NCBI RefSeq assembly: GCF_000719555.1
Contig: NZ_JOGX01000047.1
Location: forward strand, 28,521-92,520
DNA length: 64,000 nucleotides
From: Streptomyces sp. NRRL F-5727
Lineage (GTDB): Bacteria > Actinomycetota > Actinomycetes > Streptomycetales > Streptomycetaceae
Reading direction: 5' to 3'
Part shown: positions 43,835 to 52,639 of the stretch, one piece after another
Layout: each line of letters opens with the position of its first letter
Position numbering within the stretch: position 1 is the first letter of the stretch
Program-made: the position numbers and the translations under genes
The notes under the pieces: generated by a model
Databases searched by the model: none
What the model was told of the DNA's origin: nothing
The model's input: the letters and a program-made list of their open reading frames with translations, nothing else

Positions 43835-44830
43835 ATGGGAGAGAGCGCGCCGCAGCCGCCCCACCGCGTCGTCGTCCTCGCCCTGCCCGGGCTGCTCCCC
43901 TTCGAGCTGGGCATCCCGCACCGGATCTTCGGCCGCGCCAAGGACCCCGCGGGTCGGCCGCTGTACGAGATCCTCACCTGCGCGGTCGCGGCGGGACCGG
44001 TGCAGACGGACGCGGACTTCGCGGTGCATGTGGAGCACGGCCCGGAGGCGCTGGCCACGGCGGACACGGTCGTCGTGCCCGCCTCGTACGAGCTGGGGCC
44101 CGTCTACGAGGAGGGCAGGCTCACCGAGGAGCTGGCCGCCGCCCTCGCGCACGTCCGGCCGGGGACGCGGCTCGTCGCGATCTGCACGGGCGGGTACGTG
44201 CTCGCCGCCGCGGGCTGGCTCGACGGGCGCCCGGCGACCACGCACTGGGCGTCGGCCGACCACTTCCAGCGGCTCTTCCCGACGGTCCGGGTCGACGCCG
44301 ACGTCCTCTTCGTCGACGACGGCGACGTGCTCACCTCGGCGGGCGTCGCCGCGGGACTCGACCTGTGCCTGCACATCGTGCGCCGCGACCACGGCGCGGC
44401 GGTCGCCAACGAGGTGGCCCGCCGCACGGTCGTCCCGCCGCACCGGGACGGCGGCCAGGCCCAGTACATCGCCCGCCCGGTCCCCGACTCCGGCACGCAC
44501 ACCACGACCGCGGCCCGCGCGTGGGCGCTTGCGCACCTGCACGAGCCGATCCAGCTGCGGGACCTGGCCGAGCGGGAGGCGATGAGCGTCCGGACCTTCA
44601 CCCGCCGCTTCCGTGACGAGGTCGGCCTCAGCCCCGGCCAGTGGCTCACCCAGCAGCGCGTCGAGCGGGCCCGGCACCTGCTGGAGACCAGCGACCTGCC
44701 GGTGGACCGGGTGGCCCAGGACTGCGGCTTCGGCACGGCGCAGTCCCTCCGGGTGCACCTGATGACCGCGATCGGCGTGACGCCGACCGCCTACCGGCGC
44801 ACCTTCCGTCCGGGCTTCCCCGTGACCTGA
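43835..44830 (+). CDS. GlxA-family transcriptional regulator (DJ-1/PfpI domain plus AraC HTH)
   Basis: 331 aa. The N-terminal DJ-1/PfpI-like domain (about 10-190) has the nucleophile-elbow segment VAICTGGYVLAAAGWLDGRPATTHW. The C-terminal AraC/XylS domain (about 225-325) has two helix-turn-helix units, IQLRDLAEREAMSVRTFTRRFRDEV and VDRVAQDCGFGTAQSLRVHL. Proteins of this type sense small metabolites and often regulate an adjacent operon. It is divergent from the MFS transporter, 131 bp apart, making that gene the likely target. ATG with GGGAGAGG ribosome site. The 3' end overlaps the converging lipoprotein gene by 40 bp. Confidence 0.9.
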   Translation: MGESAPQPPHRVVVLALPGLLPFELGIPHRIFGRAKDPAGRPLYEILTCAVAAGPVQTDADFAVHVEHGPEALATADTVVVPASYELGPVYEEGRLTEELAAALAHVRPGTRLVAICTGGYVLAAAGWLDGRPATTHWASADHFQRLFPTVRVDADVLFVDDGDVLTSAGVAAGLDLCLHIVRRDHGAAVANEVARRTVVPPHRDGGQAQYIARPVPDSGTHTTTAARAWALAHLHEPIQLRDLAEREAMSVRTFTRRFRDEVGLSPGQWLTQQRVERARHLLETSDLPVDRVAQDCGFGTAQSLRVHLMTAIGVTPTAYRRTFRPGFPVT

Positions 44831-45351
44831 CCGCTGTCGTCGTCGTCCGGGGACGGAGCCGCGGTCGTGCCGTCGCCGGCGAGGACGGTGTCGATCCGCC
44901 AGCCGACCATGCCGCTCGCCCCGGCCGCCGGGGTGATCTCCACGGGCAGTTCCGCGGGGGCGCTCCCGACGCGGTGCCGCAGCGGCGTCCCGTCGCACGC
45001 CACGCCCAGGGGGGCCAGCTCCCCGACGGCCACCTTCACCGCCCCCGTCCCGGCGCAGGCCACGGTGAGCTCGTACGGCTCCCCCCGCTCCAGCACGGCC
45101 CGCACGTGCGCGCCGTCCGCGACCCGTTCGAGCCCGGACTCGACGAACTCCTCGTCGCCGTCGAGGTCCAGGGCCCTGCGCACCCGCTCGCCCTGCTCCG
45201 TCTCCCGCGCGTTCCCGGTGGCGGTCGCGGTCGCGGTGGCTGTCGGCTTCGGTTCCGGCTCGGGTGACCGGGGCTTCTCGCTGCACCCGGCCAGCAGCAG
45301 GGGCACGAGGGCCAGCGGTACGCCCACGACCACGGGTCTGCGACGTCTCAT
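44791..45351 (-). CDS. Putative lipoprotein of unknown function
   Basis: A 186-aa exported lipoprotein. A basic start (MRRRRPVVV), hydrophobic core and lipobox LLLAGC (Cys about residue 23) are clear, then a Pro/Thr/Ala repeat (EPEPKPTATATATAT) and a beta-rich domain with two cysteines (VACAGTGAVKVAVGEL, VACDGTPLRHRV) and a Gly-Trp motif near the end (ASGMVGWRIDTVL). It follows the MFS gene by 11 nt, so the two are co-transcribed. No function can be assigned. Confidence 0.8.
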   Translation of the reverse strand: MRRRRPVVVGVPLALVPLLLAGCSEKPRSPEPEPKPTATATATATGNARETEQGERVRRALDLDGDEEFVESGLERVADGAHVRAVLERGEPYELTVACAGTGAVKVAVGELAPLGVACDGTPLRHRVGSAPAELPVEITPAAGASGMVGWRIDTVLAGDGTTAAPSPDDDDSGQVTGKPGRKVRR

Positions 45352-45362
45352 CAGGGGGTCCT

Positions 45363-46580
45363 TCACCTCAGGGCGGGGTCCGCGTTCTCCTCCGTCGGAC
45401 GCGGCTCGGCGCTCCGCCGGTTCCGTACGAGCCTCCGCTCGCCCGCGGCGCCGACGGCGACCAGCAGCAGCGTCAGGCCGACCCCGCACAGGATCGCCGT
45501 GGACGGCGCGACCACCTTCAGCAGGCCGCCCGTGAGGGTGCCGCTCGCCGCGTAACCGGCGCCGACGGCCGCGTACATCATCGAGTAGCCGGCGGCCAGC
45601 GCCGACGGCGGCAGCGCCCGCCGCAGCGCCAGGTTCCGGGTCAGCATCGCCGGTGCCTGGAGCAGGCCGGCCGCGACCAGGGCGGCGCCGAGGGCGAGGG
45701 CGCCGGGCAGCAGGGCCACCAGCGCCACTCCGGCGGTCACCCCGAGGACGAGGACGAGCGACTGCACCGCGAGCGGCCCGGGCCAGTCGGAGCGGAGCCC
45801 GTACAGAAAGGATCCGGCGACCGAGCCGATCGAGAAGCCGGCGAGGAGCGGGCCCGCCCAGCCGATGCCGATCCCGCGCTGTTCGAGGAGGGCGGGGAGG
45901 ACGAGTTCGGCGAGTGCGAGGAGGGTCAGCGAGGCGGCGCCGAGGACGTAGACCGGCCAGGCGGCGAGGAGGGCCCGCCGGGCGGCCCGGTCCTTGGTCT
46001 GCGGCTCGGCCGCCCAGCCGGCGGGCAGCAGCCACAGTCCGGCGAGGCCGAGCGCCATCAGGCCGCCCTGGAGCAGCAGCGGCACGGCGGGCCCGGCGCC
46101 CAGCGCGAGGCCGGTGGTCAGGGCGGGGGCGGCGGCCCAGATGCCGAAGGTGAGCATGGACTCCAGGCTCAGCGCCTGGGTGACGGACCGTTCCTCCACC
46201 ATGCTGGTGAGCAGGGCCCGCAGCCCGGCGGAGACGGCGACGGGCCCGGCGCCCGCCAGGAGGGCGAGCACGCCGAGGGCCACCGGCGGCGCCCCGGAGG
46301 CGAGCCCGAGGCCGGCGAACCCGGCCGCGCCGACGGCGAGTCCGGCCGCCATCTGCGGGCGGGCCCGCTCGGCCCGCATCCGCAGGCCGAGGACCGGCGC
46401 GGCGACGATCTCCCCCACCACGTACACGGCGGCGAGCACCGCCCCGAGGCTGTACCCGCCGGGCCGCTCCCGTACCAGGAAGACCAGCGCCAGCGGCGCC
46501 ATGGCGACCGGCATCCGGGCTGCGGTGGTGACGGCGCACCACGTGAGGACGGGGCGGGTCGCCAGCGCGCGGTAGGACAT
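45363..46580 (-). CDS. MFS transporter
   Basis: A 405-aa major facilitator protein with about twelve hydrophobic segments, short loops and the typical early PVLTWCAVTTAARMPVAMAPLALVFLVRE helix. It resembles the actinobacterial MFS proteins annotated as drug or unknown-substrate exporters; no substrate can be given. It probably forms a two-gene operon with the lipoprotein gene 11 nt downstream. No 17-bp operator lies upstream. It is separated from the upstream-reading alcohol dehydrogenase gene by 45 bp. Confidence 0.82.
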   Translation of the reverse strand: MSYRALATRPVLTWCAVTTAARMPVAMAPLALVFLVRERPGGYSLGAVLAAVYVVGEIVAAPVLGLRMRAERARPQMAAGLAVGAAGFAGLGLASGAPPVALGVLALLAGAGPVAVSAGLRALLTSMVEERSVTQALSLESMLTFGIWAAAPALTTGLALGAGPAVPLLLQGGLMALGLAGLWLLPAGWAAEPQTKDRAARRALLAAWPVYVLGAASLTLLALAELVLPALLEQRGIGIGWAGPLLAGFSIGSVAGSFLYGLRSDWPGPLAVQSLVLVLGVTAGVALVALLPGALALGAALVAAGLLQAPAMLTRNLALRRALPPSALAAGYSMMYAAVGAGYAASGTLTGGLLKVVAPSTAILCGVGLTLLLVAVGAAGERRLVRNRRSAEPRPTEENADPALR

Positions 46581-46625
46581 GCGCCCGACCGTACTGGCGC
46601 ACCGCCCCGGCGGACGATCGGGTTT

Positions 46626-47675
46626 CTAGAAGACGAGCACCCCCCGGGCCACCTTGCCCGCCTCCGCCTCCTCGCGGGCGCGGTCGAACTCCTCCACCGG
46701 GTAGGCGGCGGTGACGAGTTCGTCGAGGAGGAGGGCGCCGCCGCGGTACAGCCCGGCGTAGAGCGGGATGTCCTTCTGCGGGCGGGAGGAGCCGTACCGG
46801 CAGCCGAGGATCGACTTGTCGAGGAACATCGCGGCGGGCGGGAAGCTCGCCTCCGCCTTCGGCGCGGTCATGCCGAGCAGCACCGCCTGCCCGTGCCGGT
46901 CGAGGAGGTCGATCGCGGTCCGGACGAGGCCGGTGTGGCCGACGCACTCGAAGACGTGGTCGGCGCCGGTGGGCAGCACCTCGCGGACGCCGTCGGCGGA
47001 GCCGAGGAAGTGGGTGGCGCCGAAGCGGCGGGCGAGTTCCTCCTTGGCCGGGTTGGTGTCGACGGCGACGATCGTCGAGGCGCCCGCGATCCGGGCGCCC
47101 TGGACGACGTTGAGCCCGATCCCGCCGGCGCCGATGACGACGACGGTGTCGCCGCGGGCCACCTTCGCCCGGTTGAGTACGGCGCCGACGCCGGTGAGGA
47201 CGCCGCAGCCGAGCAGGGCCGCCGACGTGAAGGGCACGTCCTCCGGGATCCTCACGGCCTGCACGGCCTTCACGATCGTCCGCTCGGCGAACGACGAGTT
47301 GGACGCGAACTGGAAGAGCGGCCTGCCCTGCCGGGTGAACGGCTGCCCCGGCATCCCGATCGCCTTGCGGCACATGGTGGGCCGCCCGGTGTCGCAGTCG
47401 GGGCAGGCCCCGCAGTTGGCGAGGGTGGAGAGCGCCACGTGGTCGCCGACGGCGACGTGGCCCACCCCCTCCCCGACGGCCTCGACGACCCCGGCCCCCT
47501 CGTGCCCGAGCACGACGGGCGGCGGGAACGGGATGGTCCCGTCGATGACGGACAGGTCGCTGTGGCAGAGCCCGGCCGCCCGGATCCCCACCAGCACCTC
47601 GCCGGGTCCCGGGTCCCGTACCTCCAGATCCGCGACGACCTCGACGCTCTTCCCGTCGAACACCACACCGCGCAC
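46626..47675 (-). CDS. Zinc-dependent (MDR) alcohol dehydrogenase
   Basis: 349 aa. Catalytic zinc ligands C37 (GLCHSD) and H58-E59 (LGHEGAG); structural zinc cysteines C88, C91, C94 and C102 (NCGACPDCDTGRPTMC); the NAD-binding motif VVVIGAGGIGLNVVQGA; and the active-site FECVGHTG. This is the class III-like branch used for long-chain or aromatic alcohols and often found in CoA-catabolic clusters. GTG 47675 has a GGAGGG ribosome site. It follows the SDR gene by 91 bp, and both are likely driven from the operator D promoter. Substrate unknown. Confidence 0.9.
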   Translation of the reverse strand: MRGVVFDGKSVEVVADLEVRDPGPGEVLVGIRAAGLCHSDLSVIDGTIPFPPPVVLGHEGAGVVEAVGEGVGHVAVGDHVALSTLANCGACPDCDTGRPTMCRKAIGMPGQPFTRQGRPLFQFASNSSFAERTIVKAVQAVRIPEDVPFTSAALLGCGVLTGVGAVLNRAKVARGDTVVVIGAGGIGLNVVQGARIAGASTIVAVDTNPAKEELARRFGATHFLGSADGVREVLPTGADHVFECVGHTGLVRTAIDLLDRHGQAVLLGMTAPKAEASFPPAAMFLDKSILGCRYGSSRPQKDIPLYAGLYRGGALLLDELVTAAYPVEEFDRAREEAEAGKVARGVLVF

Positions 47676-47766
47676 GACGATCCCTCCCTCTCCTGAGAGC
47701 CTGGACTGCAGGGCGTGGACCGCTGCAGGGCCTGTGCTTGCGGGGCCTGGACTTGCGGGGCCTCGA

Positions 47767-48681
47767 CTACCGGTTCGGGCGGTCGCCCGCCGCGGCCGCC
47801 CGGGCCATCTCCTCCAGCCGGGCCAGCATCGGCATCGGGTCGACGCCGACCGTCCCGGGCAGGAAGTCGGCGATCCGCTCCGGCGTCCACGCCCCGCCCT
47901 CCGCGTATCCAGCGCGCAGTTCCCGGGGCTGCGCCCAGACCGCGATCTTGGGTCCGGCGATGGTGTACACCTGCCCGGTGATCGACTCGGCGCGGGCGCG
48001 GTCGCTGAGCAGGTAGACGACGAGGGCGGCAACGTCCTCGGGCTCGCCGATCTCCTTGAGCTCCATGGGGACGTTGGCGGACATCCGGGTGCGGGCGACG
48101 GGGGCGACCGCGTTGGCGGTGACGCCGTACTTGTGGAGTCCGAGCGCGGCGCTGCGCACCAGCGAGATGATCCCGCCCTTCGCGGCGGAGTAGTTGGCCT
48201 GGGCGACGGAGCCCTGGTGGTTGCCGCTGGTGAAGCCGATGAGCGCGCCCGAGCCCTGCTTGCGCATGACGGCGGCGGCGGCGCGGAAGACGGTGAAGGT
48301 GCCCTTGAGGTGGGTGGCGACGACGGGGTCCCACTCCTCCTCGGTCATGTTGAAGAGCATGCGCTCGCGCAGGATGCCGGCGACGCAGACGACCCCGTCG
48401 ATCCGTCCGTACTCCGCGAGGGCCACGTCGACGAGACGTTGTCCGCCCGCCATGGTGGAGATGTCGTCGGCGACGGCGACGGCGGTGCCGCCGGCGGCCT
48501 CGATCTCCTTGACGACGCCGACGGCGACCTCGCTGGTCGGTTCGCCGCCCTCGACGGAGACGCCGTAGTCGTTGACGACGACCTTGGCCCCCTCGGCGGC
48601 GCAGGCGAGGGCGACCGCGCGGCCGATGCCGCGTCCCGCTCCGGTCACGGCGACGACCTTGTCCGCCAAGAAGTTCCCCAT
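47767..48681 (-). CDS. Short-chain dehydrogenase/reductase (3-hydroxyacyl-CoA dehydrogenase-like)
   Basis: 304 aa. NAD-binding TGAGRGIG (13-20), the longer-than-usual insert VVVNDYGVSVEGGEPT seen in MFE-2-like hydroxyacyl-CoA dehydrogenases, VCVAGILRERMLFNMTEEEWD, and catalytic S152, Y164 and K168 (YSAAK). The C-terminal extension of about 50 residues after the Rossmann core fits the same group. It probably oxidises a beta-hydroxyacyl-CoA in the catabolic pathway. The ATG is 22 bp from operator D. The 90 bp between it and the alcohol dehydrogenase contain short GGCCTGGACTTGCGG repeats. Confidence 0.9.
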   Translation of the reverse strand: MGNFLADKVVAVTGAGRGIGRAVALACAAEGAKVVVNDYGVSVEGGEPTSEVAVGVVKEIEAAGGTAVAVADDISTMAGGQRLVDVALAEYGRIDGVVCVAGILRERMLFNMTEEEWDPVVATHLKGTFTVFRAAAAVMRKQGSGALIGFTSGNHQGSVAQANYSAAKGGIISLVRSAALGLHKYGVTANAVAPVARTRMSANVPMELKEIGEPEDVAALVVYLLSDRARAESITGQVYTIAGPKIAVWAQPRELRAGYAEGGAWTPERIADFLPGTVGVDPMPMLARLEEMARAAAAGDRPNR

Positions 48682-48702
48682 CTCCGGCCCCTTCCCGCAG
48701 TT

Positions 48703-48719
48703 TCTGACGGTCCGTTAGA
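48703..48719. promoter_or_regulatory. Operator D: TCTGACG-GTC-CGTTAGA
   Basis: A palindrome of the common family with one T for C in the right arm. It lies between the divergent SDR and cyclase genes, 22 bp from the SDR start. An additional half-site, CGTCAGA, follows at 48730-48736. It can control both directions. Confidence 0.68.
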
Positions 48720-48765
48720 TTCTATGGGTCGTCAGATGCCGGAAGACAAGCCCCCGGAGGCCCCG

Positions 48766-49692
48766 ATGTCCCTCCCCGCCGCTTTCCACGAGATCGCCAA
48801 GCGCGTGAACAACTGGGGCCGTTGGGGCCGGGACGACGAGATCGGCACGCTCAACCTGATCACCGACGCGGCGGTCCGGGAGGCCGCCGCGGGCGTCCGC
48901 ACCGGCCGCCGCGTCCCCCTCGCCGTCGATCTGAAGCAGGACGGCGTGCAGACCGGGATGATCCCGGGGCGGGTCAATCCGCTGCACGTCATGGTCCAGG
49001 TCAACCAGGAGCTCTTCGGCCCGGGCACGGTCGCCACCAGCGACGACGCCGTGACCCTGGGCCTCCAGGCGGGCACCCACTGGGACGCCCTCACCCACGC
49101 CTCGCACTCGGGCCGGATCTACAACGGCCGCCCCGCCGACACCGTCACCCCGCACGGCCGGGCCGCCTATAGCGGCATCCACACGGCCCGGCACGTCGTC
49201 GGGCGCGGGGTGCTGCTCGACGTGGCGGCGGCGAAGGGGGTGGACCGGCTGCCGGGCGACCACGCGGTGACCCCGGAGGACCTGGACGAGGCGGCGGAGT
49301 ACGGGCGGGTGACGGTCGGGGCCGGCGACATCGTCCTCGTACGGACCGGGCAGATCCGGCTGTACCTGGCCGGGGACCGGCACGGGTACGCGTTCCCCTC
49401 GCCCGGGCTCTCGATCCGTACGCCCGAGTGGTTCCACGCGCGGGACGTCGCGGCGGTCGCCAACGACACCCTCACCTTCGAGATCTTCCCGCCGGAGATC
49501 GAGGACCTGTGGCTGGGCGTGCACGCCCTCGACCTGGTCGAGATGGGGATGCTCCAGGGCCAGAACTGGAACCTCGAAGAGTTGTCCACAGCCTGTGAAC
49601 AAGAAGGACGCTACAGCTTCCTGCTCTCCGCGATGCCGGAACCCTTCGTCGGCGGCACGGGCACACCGGTGGCACCGGTCGCGCTGCTCTGA
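48766..49692 (+). CDS. Cyclase family protein (kynurenine formamidase-like metal hydrolase)
   Basis: A 308-aa hydrolase of the cyclase/kynurenine formamidase family. The metal-site motif is GLQAGTHWDALTHASHSG, fitting GTHxDxxxH, followed by DTLTFEIFPPEIEDLWLGVHALDLVEMGM. These enzymes hydrolyse amides, lactones or cyclic ketones (ring opening). ATG 48766 (MSLPAAFHE) has a perfect GGAGG site; ATGs at 48724 and 48736 lie too close to the operator. It is divergent from the SDR gene, sharing operator D, so a hydrolytic ring-opening step in the same pathway is a fair inference. Confidence 0.88.
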   Translation: MSLPAAFHEIAKRVNNWGRWGRDDEIGTLNLITDAAVREAAAGVRTGRRVPLAVDLKQDGVQTGMIPGRVNPLHVMVQVNQELFGPGTVATSDDAVTLGLQAGTHWDALTHASHSGRIYNGRPADTVTPHGRAAYSGIHTARHVVGRGVLLDVAAAKGVDRLPGDHAVTPEDLDEAAEYGRVTVGAGDIVLVRTGQIRLYLAGDRHGYAFPSPGLSIRTPEWFHARDVAAVANDTLTFEIFPPEIEDLWLGVHALDLVEMGMLQGQNWNLEELSTACEQEGRYSFLLSAMPEPFVGGTGTPVAPVALL

Positions 49693-49788
49693 CGGATTCC
49701 CCCCGGACACGGCTCACGGGTGGCGGCGCGCCCGCAGGCGCCCCGAGCACGGCACGGACCGCCGCCACCCGACCACGACCCGCACACG

Positions 49789-49809
49789 CCGAGGGCGCAC
49801 GGCCCTCGG
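49789..49809. terminator. Hairpin between converging cyclase and RsbW-like genes
   Basis: CCGAGGGC (49789-49796) pairs with GCCCTCGG (49802-49809). No U-tract. It lies 97 bp after the cyclase stop. Confidence 0.6.
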
Positions 49810-49861
49810 CTCCCCTCACCACGAATCGCTCACCCCAGGGTGGGCAAAACGGAACGAACCG

Positions 49862-50305
49862 TCAACAGTGCATCCGTCCGGGTGACACGACACCCCCGGC
49901 CGGCGCGGGCGCCACGGGCGTGCGGTCCACCTCGCACCAGATGCTCTTGCCGGCCCCCTCGGGCTGCCAGCCCCACCGGTCGGCGAGGCCGTCGACCAGC
50001 TCCAGGCCGCGCCCGTTGGTGTCCTCCCCGGCGGCGTGCCGGGGCCGGGGCGGCAGCTCGCTGCGGTCGGCGACCTCGACCCGCACGCCGCCCTCCGCCG
50101 CGAAGAGCATCCGCAGCACGGCGGGACAGCCGGTGTGCACGACCGCGTTGGTCACCAGCTCGGAGATGAGCAGCACCAGCGTCTCCGCGAGCGGCTCGTC
50201 GTCCCCTATCCCGGAACCGGCCAGCCGTTTCCGGGCCCACCTGCGCGCACGCCCCACCTCCGCCGGGTCCGGCCCGACCTCCAACTGAACCTGAAGCACC
50301 TGCAC
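49862..50305 (-). CDS. RsbW-like ATP-binding protein (GHKL anti-sigma factor type)
   Basis: 147 aa. This one has a normal GHKL N-box (LVLLISELVTNAVVHTG) and G-boxes (VRVEVADRSELPPRP, NGRGLELVDGLADRWGW), unlike the altered copy at 26511. Such proteins act as anti-sigma factors or serine kinases for STAS proteins; a STAS gene lies 5 kb away at 55528. GTG start at 50305. Transcribed alone; the upstream 328 bp hold a small possible ORF in the other direction. Confidence 0.9.
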   Translation of the reverse strand: MQVLQVQLEVGPDPAEVGRARRWARKRLAGSGIGDDEPLAETLVLLISELVTNAVVHTGCPAVLRMLFAAEGGVRVEVADRSELPPRPRHAAGEDTNGRGLELVDGLADRWGWQPEGAGKSIWCEVDRTPVAPAPAGGVVSPGRMHC

Positions 50306-50633
50306 CGTTCACACCATCCGAACCGGCGGACACACCTTTACGGAACGTGATTCCCTTGTGAGACAGCATGGTTGACGTACAGTCACCGCAACAAGCGCTT
50401 CGGGCATATTCCAGCGCGAAGGAGTACGCGTGGTCCATACTGTGCGACGCACGCGGCGGGGAGTCGAACGCGGGGCGCGACCCGGGCTCACAAGCACTCG
50501 CATCCCACGGAGAGTACCGGAGCGGAACCCCGACTCCGGCCCGTGACGACCCCCCGAAGGACACAACCCGATATCGACCTTCCCGCCGGATTCGAACACG
50601 CTCCGTCACCAGTTCGGCCCGGCCGGACGGGTT
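50306..50633. other. Intergenic region between RsbW-like gene and acyl-CoA dehydrogenase
   Basis: About 330 bp, less GC-rich near 50340-50410 (TTTACGGAACGTGATTCCC, GTTGACGTACAGTCACC), which probably includes the leftward promoter of the RsbW-like gene and a rightward one. The only coding candidate is the 38-codon ORF at 50430. The part after 50547 holds nothing I can name. Confidence 0.5.
50430..50546 (+). CDS. Possible small basic protein (38 aa)
   Basis: GTG start preceded by a perfect AAGGAG site with a 6-base spacer, giving a 38-residue Arg-rich peptide that begins VVHTVRRTRRGVERGARPG and stops at TGA 50544-50546. An overlapping frame is also open, so the case rests on the ribosome site and on divergence from the RsbW-like gene. 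I do not recognise the sequence; it might also be a leader peptide. Confidence 0.3.
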   Translation: MVHTVRRTRRGVERGARPGLTSTRIPRRVPERNPDSGP

Positions 50634-51509
50634 TCAGAGCGCGGCGGCCACCTCCTCCGCCGCCCGGTCCCCCGGCAGCACGAGCGCGGCCCGCACCCAG
50701 GCCCGTTTCAGGTGCAGATGGACGTCCGCCTCCCAGGTGAAGCCCATCCCGCCGTGCACCTGGAGACAGTCCCGGGCGTTGGAGACGGCCGCCTCGTCGG
50801 CGAGCAGCTTGGCCCCGGCGATCTCGACCGGATCGGCGGTCACGGCGGCGGCGTGCACGGCGGCCCGCGCCAGCTCGGTCCGCACGAGCATCCCGGCACA
50901 CAGATGCTTCACCGCCTGGAACCCCCCGATGACCTGCCCGAACTGCTCCCGCTGCCGGGCGTGGGCGACGGCGGCGTCGGTGGCCCAGGCGGCGGTCCCG
51001 ACCTGCTCGGCGGCGACGAGAAGAACGGCCTCCGGCGCACCACGCCCGGTGCCGGGTGCCCGATGCAAGGGCGTCAGCGGATCGACCGACCGCACGGCCA
51101 CGGCTCCGGTCGCGTCCCCGCGCACCACGTCCGCGGCCTCCAGCCAGGGAACCAGCCCCTCGGGCGAGACCTCGGTCACCACCGTGAGCCCCTCCGCCGC
51201 ACCGGGAACGGACCCCGCCGCCACATGCGTGGCGACCAGCGGTCCCGGCACCAGCCGCCGCCCGGCCTCCTCGAAGAGCAGCGCCGCCTCCGGCAGCCCG
51301 AGCCCCACCCCGCCCTCGTCCTCCGGGAGCCGCAGCGCGAAGAACCCGGCCTCGCCGAGCTCCTTCCAGAGCCCGCGGTCGAGCCGGCCGGGCTCGTCGA
51401 CGGCCGCCCGCAGCGCGTCGCGCCCGAAGCGGGCCGCGAGCAGCTCCCGTATCCCGCGTACGAGATCCCGCTGGTCCTGGCTCAGTCGGAAGTCCACAGT
51501 CCGGCTCAC
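50634..51509 (-). CDS. Acyl-CoA dehydrogenase family protein, short (second subunit)
   Basis: 291 aa, about 90 residues shorter than a classic acyl-CoA dehydrogenase. The N-terminal helical domain (FRLSQDQRDLVRGIRELLAARFG, LPEDEGGVGLGLPEAALLFEEAGR) and the C-terminal domain (ARQREQFGQVIGGFQAVKHLCAGM, CLQVHGGMGFTWEADVHLHLKRA) are present, but the middle beta-domain is shrunken. GTG start overlaps the stop of the larger dehydrogenase by 4 bp (GTGA). Such overlapping long/short pairs in actinobacterial steroid catabolism form heteromeric enzymes that share active sites; the same is likely here. Confidence 0.88.
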   Translation of the reverse strand: MSRTVDFRLSQDQRDLVRGIRELLAARFGRDALRAAVDEPGRLDRGLWKELGEAGFFALRLPEDEGGVGLGLPEAALLFEEAGRRLVPGPLVATHVAAGSVPGAAEGLTVVTEVSPEGLVPWLEAADVVRGDATGAVAVRSVDPLTPLHRAPGTGRGAPEAVLLVAAEQVGTAAWATDAAVAHARQREQFGQVIGGFQAVKHLCAGMLVRTELARAAVHAAAVTADPVEIAGAKLLADEAAVSNARDCLQVHGGMGFTWEADVHLHLKRAWVRAALVLPGDRAAEEVAAAL

Positions 51510-52639
51510 CGTCCCTTCGGCAGGCCGAGGATCCGCTCGGCGACGATGTTGCGCTGGATCTGGCTGGTGCCGGCGGCGATCGTGTACGAGAGGGAGGAGA
51601 GCCGGTCGAGGTTCCACTCCCGGCCGAGGTCGAGCGCGTCCGGGCCGAGGACCTCCGCGGCGGTGTCGTACAGCTCCTGGCGCGCGTGCGAGTAGTGCAG
51701 CTTGAAGACGGAGCCGCCGACGCCGGGGACGCCGCCGGTGGCCTGCGCCTCGCTGACGTTGCGCTGGGTGAGCCGCCACAGCGCCTGGAACGCGGCGGCG
51801 AGCCGGCCGAGGCGGCGGCGCAGGGCCGGGTCGTCCCAGCGGCCGTTCTCCCGTGCCGTACGGGCGAGTTCGCCGAGCAGGCGGCGGCAGGCGACGACCT
51901 CGCCGACGAACGCGGTGCCGCGTTCGAAGGACAGGGTGACCATGGTGACCCGCCAGCCGTCGTTCTCCTCCCCGACCCGGTTCGCGACCGGCACCCGCAC
52001 CTCGTCGAGGAACAGCTCCGCGAACTCGGTGGACCCGGCGAGCGTCCGCAGCGGCCGTACCGTCACCCCCGGCGCGTCCATGGGCAGCGCGAGCCAGCTG
52101 ATCCCCCGGTGCCTGGGCCGGTCGGGGTCGGTGCGGACGAGCAGCTCGCACCAGTCGGCGACCTCGGCGTGCGAGGTCCAGATCTTCTGCCCGGTGACGA
52201 CGTACGCGTCGCCGTCCCGTACCGCCCTGGTCCGCAGCGAGGCCAGGTCGGAGCCGGCGCCGGGCTCGCTGAAGCCCTGGCACCAGACCTCGTCGCCGCG
52301 CAGCACCGGCTCCAGCCAGCGGGCGCGCTGCTCGGGCGTGCCCTCGGCGGCGATGGTCGGCCCGGCGTGCAGGAGGCCGACGAAGTTGGCGCCGACGTAG
52401 GGCGCGCCGGCGCGTTCGGTCTCCTCCAGGAAGATGAGCCGCTGGGTGGGCGAGGAGTCCCAGTGCACGTGCCCGTACCCGGCGTCGTAGAGCCGTCGCT
52501 GCCAGCCGCAGTCGTACGCCCTGCGGCCCGGCCAGTCGAGCGGGTCGGGCCGGTCGGGCAGCCGGGGGATCTCGGCGGCCAGCCACGCGCGCAGCCGGCC
52601 GCGGAACTCCTCCTCGGCCTCGCTGTAGGTGAGGTCCAT
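51506..52639 (-). CDS. Acyl-CoA dehydrogenase family protein (first subunit)
   Basis: 377 aa, full-length fold: WCQGFSEPGAGSDLASLRTRAVRDGDAYVVTGQKIWTSHAEVADWC carries the FAD/substrate-binding middle domain, and AGTSQIQRNIVAERILGLPKG is the family's C-terminal signature. It introduces an alpha-beta double bond into an acyl-CoA. Its start codon overlaps the amidohydrolase stop (TGATG), and its stop overlaps the next dehydrogenase, so the three genes are translated in a tightly coupled row under operator E. Confidence 0.93.
   Translation of the reverse strand: MDLTYSEAEEEFRGRLRAWLAAEIPRLPDRPDPLDWPGRRAYDCGWQRRLYDAGYGHVHWDSSPTQRLIFLEETERAGAPYVGANFVGLLHAGPTIAAEGTPEQRARWLEPVLRGDEVWCQGFSEPGAGSDLASLRTRAVRDGDAYVVTGQKIWTSHAEVADWCELLVRTDPDRPRHRGISWLALPMDAPGVTVRPLRTLAGSTEFAELFLDEVRVPVANRVGEENDGWRVTMVTLSFERGTAFVGEVVACRRLLGELARTARENGRWDDPALRRRLGRLAAAFQALWRLTQRNVSEAQATGGVPGVGGSVFKLHYSHARQELYDTAAEVLGPDALDLGREWNLDRLSSLSYTIAAGTSQIQRNIVAERILGLPKGR

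Noticed and set aside
50585-50602. tRNA T-arm (GTTCGAATCC on the minus strand)
   Set aside because: No matching acceptor, D or anticodon arms surround it.
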